Shown: piece after piece, positions 13,582 to 14,971 of the stretch
How the letters are laid out: each line of letters begins with the position of its first letter
Position numbering within the stretch: position 1 is the stretch's first letter
Source: Firmicutes bacterium CAG:475
GTDB lineage: Bacteria > Bacillota > Clostridia > Christensenellales > CAG-917
NCBI GenBank assembly: GCA_000434435.1
Contig: FR895539.1
Location: forward strand, 32,264 to 47,234
Direction of reading: 5' to 3'
DNA: 14,971 nt
Translations under genes and position numbers: made by a program
The notes under the pieces: model-generated
Seen by the model: only the letters and a program-made list of their open reading frames with translations
Databases searched by the model: none
Told to the model about the DNA's origin: nothing

Positions 13582-14700
13582 TTATCTGTCGTTTCTGTGC
13601 AACACTTCGTACGCCATTTTAGGATTATCGGTCATGATGCAGTCCGCACCGTTTGCTTGAAGTTTTGCAACGTCCTCGGGGTCGTTTATCGTCCAATATT
13701 GCACCGCAATGCCGAGGCTGTGGGCAAAGTCGATGAACTCATTTGTGGACAAATCGAAAAACCCGTTGAATCCCATCGGGATTTGCAACACCTTGAAGTT
13801 GAATTTTGCCTTTGTGTTGCCGTAAAGGAAGGCATAGTAAAAATCAAGCACTTCGGTGATGCCTGCCGAGCGGACGATTTCTTTTTCAAACGCGCCGTTT
13901 GCGTTGCACTCGTCAACGTACTTGCTGATTTCGCCCTGGAACGTGCCGAACACCGTTCTGTCGATGATGTCGTACTCGTCCATCATACGATAGAGCTTGT
14001 TCATTGCGCGCTTGCCCGGCTCGCCACCGTCCTTGATTTCGATGACGTACTTCATAGACTTGTCGGGGCGAGCGACCTTTTCGACATATTCAAGCACCTC
14101 TCTGAGCGTGGCAATGCGCACGTCTTCAAGCTCGGCGTCCGACTTATCGCGGTATTTATATTCGCCCTCCACAGTCTTGAAGTTGTGACCAAAATTGTAG
14201 GTTTTAAGCTCCGCAAGCGTCTTGTCGCAAATTTTGCCCGAGCCGTTTGAGGTGCGGTCGATCTCGTGGTCATGCATAAGCACAAGCTCGTCGTCCTTTG
14301 TAAGATGCAGGTCAAATTCAAGAATATCGACTTTGTAGTTTTCGCGCTCCGCTTCTTCCATACATTGTTTGAACGCCGCCATAGTTTCCTCGGGTTCAAG
14401 CACGCCGCCTGCGCGGTGAGCGGACAAATACAAACCGCTTTCGGTGTGGAAAGCGATGTACTTGTTATCCCCCGCATAATTCGTCACACGCGCGACTCTT
14501 GCGCATCCGCCCGTGAGCGGCAATATTACGACGTTAAGAATAAGTGCAAACAAAAGCACGCTCACAATCGACCATACGATTGCGTTTTTGACGATCTTTT
14601 TGTTCTTTTTCACTTGCGCTTTGACCTCGGGAGAATCAGTGAGCAAAACTTCGACGCCGTTCGCGTCTTGTTTGAAAAATTGGTTCAATTTGACTTTCAT
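13582..14700 (-). CDS. Membrane-anchored glycerophosphodiester phosphodiesterase
   Basis: A 372-residue GDPD-family protein that hydrolyses glycerophosphodiesters (deacylated lipids, or polymers such as teichoic acid) to glycerol 3-phosphate and an alcohol. After 38 charged cytosolic residues there is one membrane segment at about 39-63 (AIVWSIVSVLLFALILNVVI), putting the catalytic domain outside. Catalytic features: H95-R96 (SAHRAGG), EPEETMAAF (102-110), metal ligands E128 and D130 (LEFDLHLTKDDELVLMHDHE), H143 as second histidine, and E221 (IEIKDGG). The end GADCIMTDNP is typical. PEET replaces the usual PENT. The start has AAGGTG 4 bases upstream. It is a single-gene unit with its own promoter. 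LTGGC at about 62-66 is a poor lipobox, so a transmembrane anchor is preferred. Confidence 0.92.
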   Translation of the reverse strand: MKVKLNQFFKQDANGVEVLLTDSPEVKAQVKKNKKIVKNAIVWSIVSVLLFALILNVVILPLTGGCARVARVTNYAGDNKYIAFHTESGLYLSAHRAGGVLEPEETMAAFKQCMEEAERENYKVDILEFDLHLTKDDELVLMHDHEIDRTSNGSGKICDKTLAELKTYNFGHNFKTVEGEYKYRDKSDAELEDVRIATLREVLEYVEKVARPDKSMKYVIEIKDGGEPGKRAMNKLYRMMDEYDIIDRTVFGTFQGEISKYVDECNANGAFEKEIVRSAGITEVLDFYYAFLYGNTKAKFNFKVLQIPMGFNGFFDLSTNEFIDFAHSLGIAVQYWTINDPEDVAKLQANGADCIMTDNPKMAYEVLHRNDR

Positions 14701-14733
14701 TTTTCACCTTATCACAAATTATTTGACTTTGGT

Positions 14734-14762
14734 ATTATATCACACGTTTTCCGTCTCGTAAA
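14734..14762 (-). promoter_or_regulatory. Promoter of the GDPD gene
   Basis: Minus strand: TTTACG (14757-14762), a 17-bp spacer ending in TGA (extended -10), then TATAAT (14734-14739). The predicted leader is about 26 bases with AAGGTG. Confidence 0.72.
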
Positions 14763-14788
14763 TACCTCTACGACAATTTTTTAGACAT

Positions 14789-14808
14789 ATGTATGCTTGT
14801 GCATACAT
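14789..14808. repeat. Inverted repeat, palindrome 1 at the right edge
   Basis: ATGTATGC / GCATACAT with a TTGT spacer, perfect 8-bp arms, about 27 bp upstream of the GDPD -35 box. It has no T-run on either side, so it is not a terminator. It could be an operator or part of a dispersed repeat. Confidence 0.55.
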
Positions 14809-14835
14809 CAATATCGGTATTCTCATTTCAACATA

Positions 14836-14849
14836 TGTGCATATGCACA
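14836..14849. repeat. Perfect 14-bp palindrome 2 at the right edge
   Basis: TGTGCATATGCACA reads the same on both strands. It shares GTGCATA with the first palindrome (14799-14805) and lies about 44 bp from it, centre to centre. The two may be related protein-binding sites. Confidence 0.5.
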
Positions 14850-14862
14850 CAAACGGACGCAG

Positions 14863-14971
14863 GAATATGCTCTTTTTTCCCATATTCTCAAACGATTTTA
14901 GCCGATGATGGCAAGCAAAGGAAGAAGAAAGCGCATTGCATTTTCGGATGCCGTGCGCAGCCGACAAGCGC
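14863..14971. other. Unresolved right edge, possible gene end or start
   Basis: Two readings compete. On the plus strand an ATG at 14908 opens a basic frame, MASKGRRKRIAFSDAVRSRQ, preceded by a 13-codon frame (14867-14908) whose TGA overlaps it. On the minus strand a frame entering from the right ends SENAMRFLLPLLAIIG at TAA 14898-14900 and could be a protein C-terminus. Neither has enough length or signal to be called. GAATATG/CATATTC (14863-14869 / 14881-14887) is a weak inverted repeat. Confidence 0.2.

Noticed and set aside
14502..14516. Lipobox LTGGC in the GDPD protein
   Set aside because: The -3 position is T, and a 38-residue charged N-terminus is too long for a lipoprotein signal; a membrane anchor fits better.
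14740..14967. 75-codon minus-strand frame at the right edge
   Set aside because: It spans the GDPD promoter and both palindromes, has no ribosome binding site, and looks like no known protein.

Overview
The window is low-to-moderate GC bacterial DNA with strong AGGAG-type ribosome binding sites, sigma-A-like promoters, an RNase J gene and short clostridial-type gene families. This points to Firmicutes, most likely an anaerobic class Clostridia member (gut Eubacteriales/Christensenellales-like). That placement is inferred from gene families, not from a marker gene. Thirteen protein genes are supported, one of them cut by the left edge. No tRNA, rRNA, CRISPR array or insertion sequence was found.

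Layout. (1) 1-4575, minus strand, housekeeping run read right to left: RNase J, a diverged GT28-type glycosyltransferase-like protein, a radical SAM/DUF512 protein, then the start of the GTPase Der. A 120-bp tandem array of six different mini-hairpins with a shared linker lies between the glycosyltransferase and the radical SAM gene. (2) 4785-7042, plus strand: serC and serA, the first two steps of serine synthesis from 3-phosphoglycerate, split by a terminator-like hairpin and divergent from rnjA. SerA has an unusually short C-terminal ACT-like domain. (3) 7286-10035, minus strand: an AraC-family regulator, an ECF sigma factor overlapping by 4 bp a one-TM anti-sigma factor with a PepSY-like outer domain, a terminator, and a helical protein resembling YtxC. 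(4) 10151-13392, plus strand: a LacA/Maa-type sugar O-acetyltransferase and a cytoplasmic GH3 beta-glycosidase, next to the divergent AraC gene, so probably a small glycoside-use locus. (5) 13582-14700, minus strand: a membrane-anchored glycerophosphodiester phosphodiesterase convergent with GH3, with terminators between them. (6) 14763-14971: a noncoding-looking right edge with two near-perfect palindromes.

The most interesting signals are the hairpin array at 1531-1651; inverted repeats over the serC -10 and at the GH3 start point; two genes (AraC and the YtxC-like gene) with a -10 box six bases from the ATG and no ribosome binding site, suggesting leaderless mRNAs; the contracted SerA regulatory domain; and T-rich spacers with tracts phased at about 10-11 bp.
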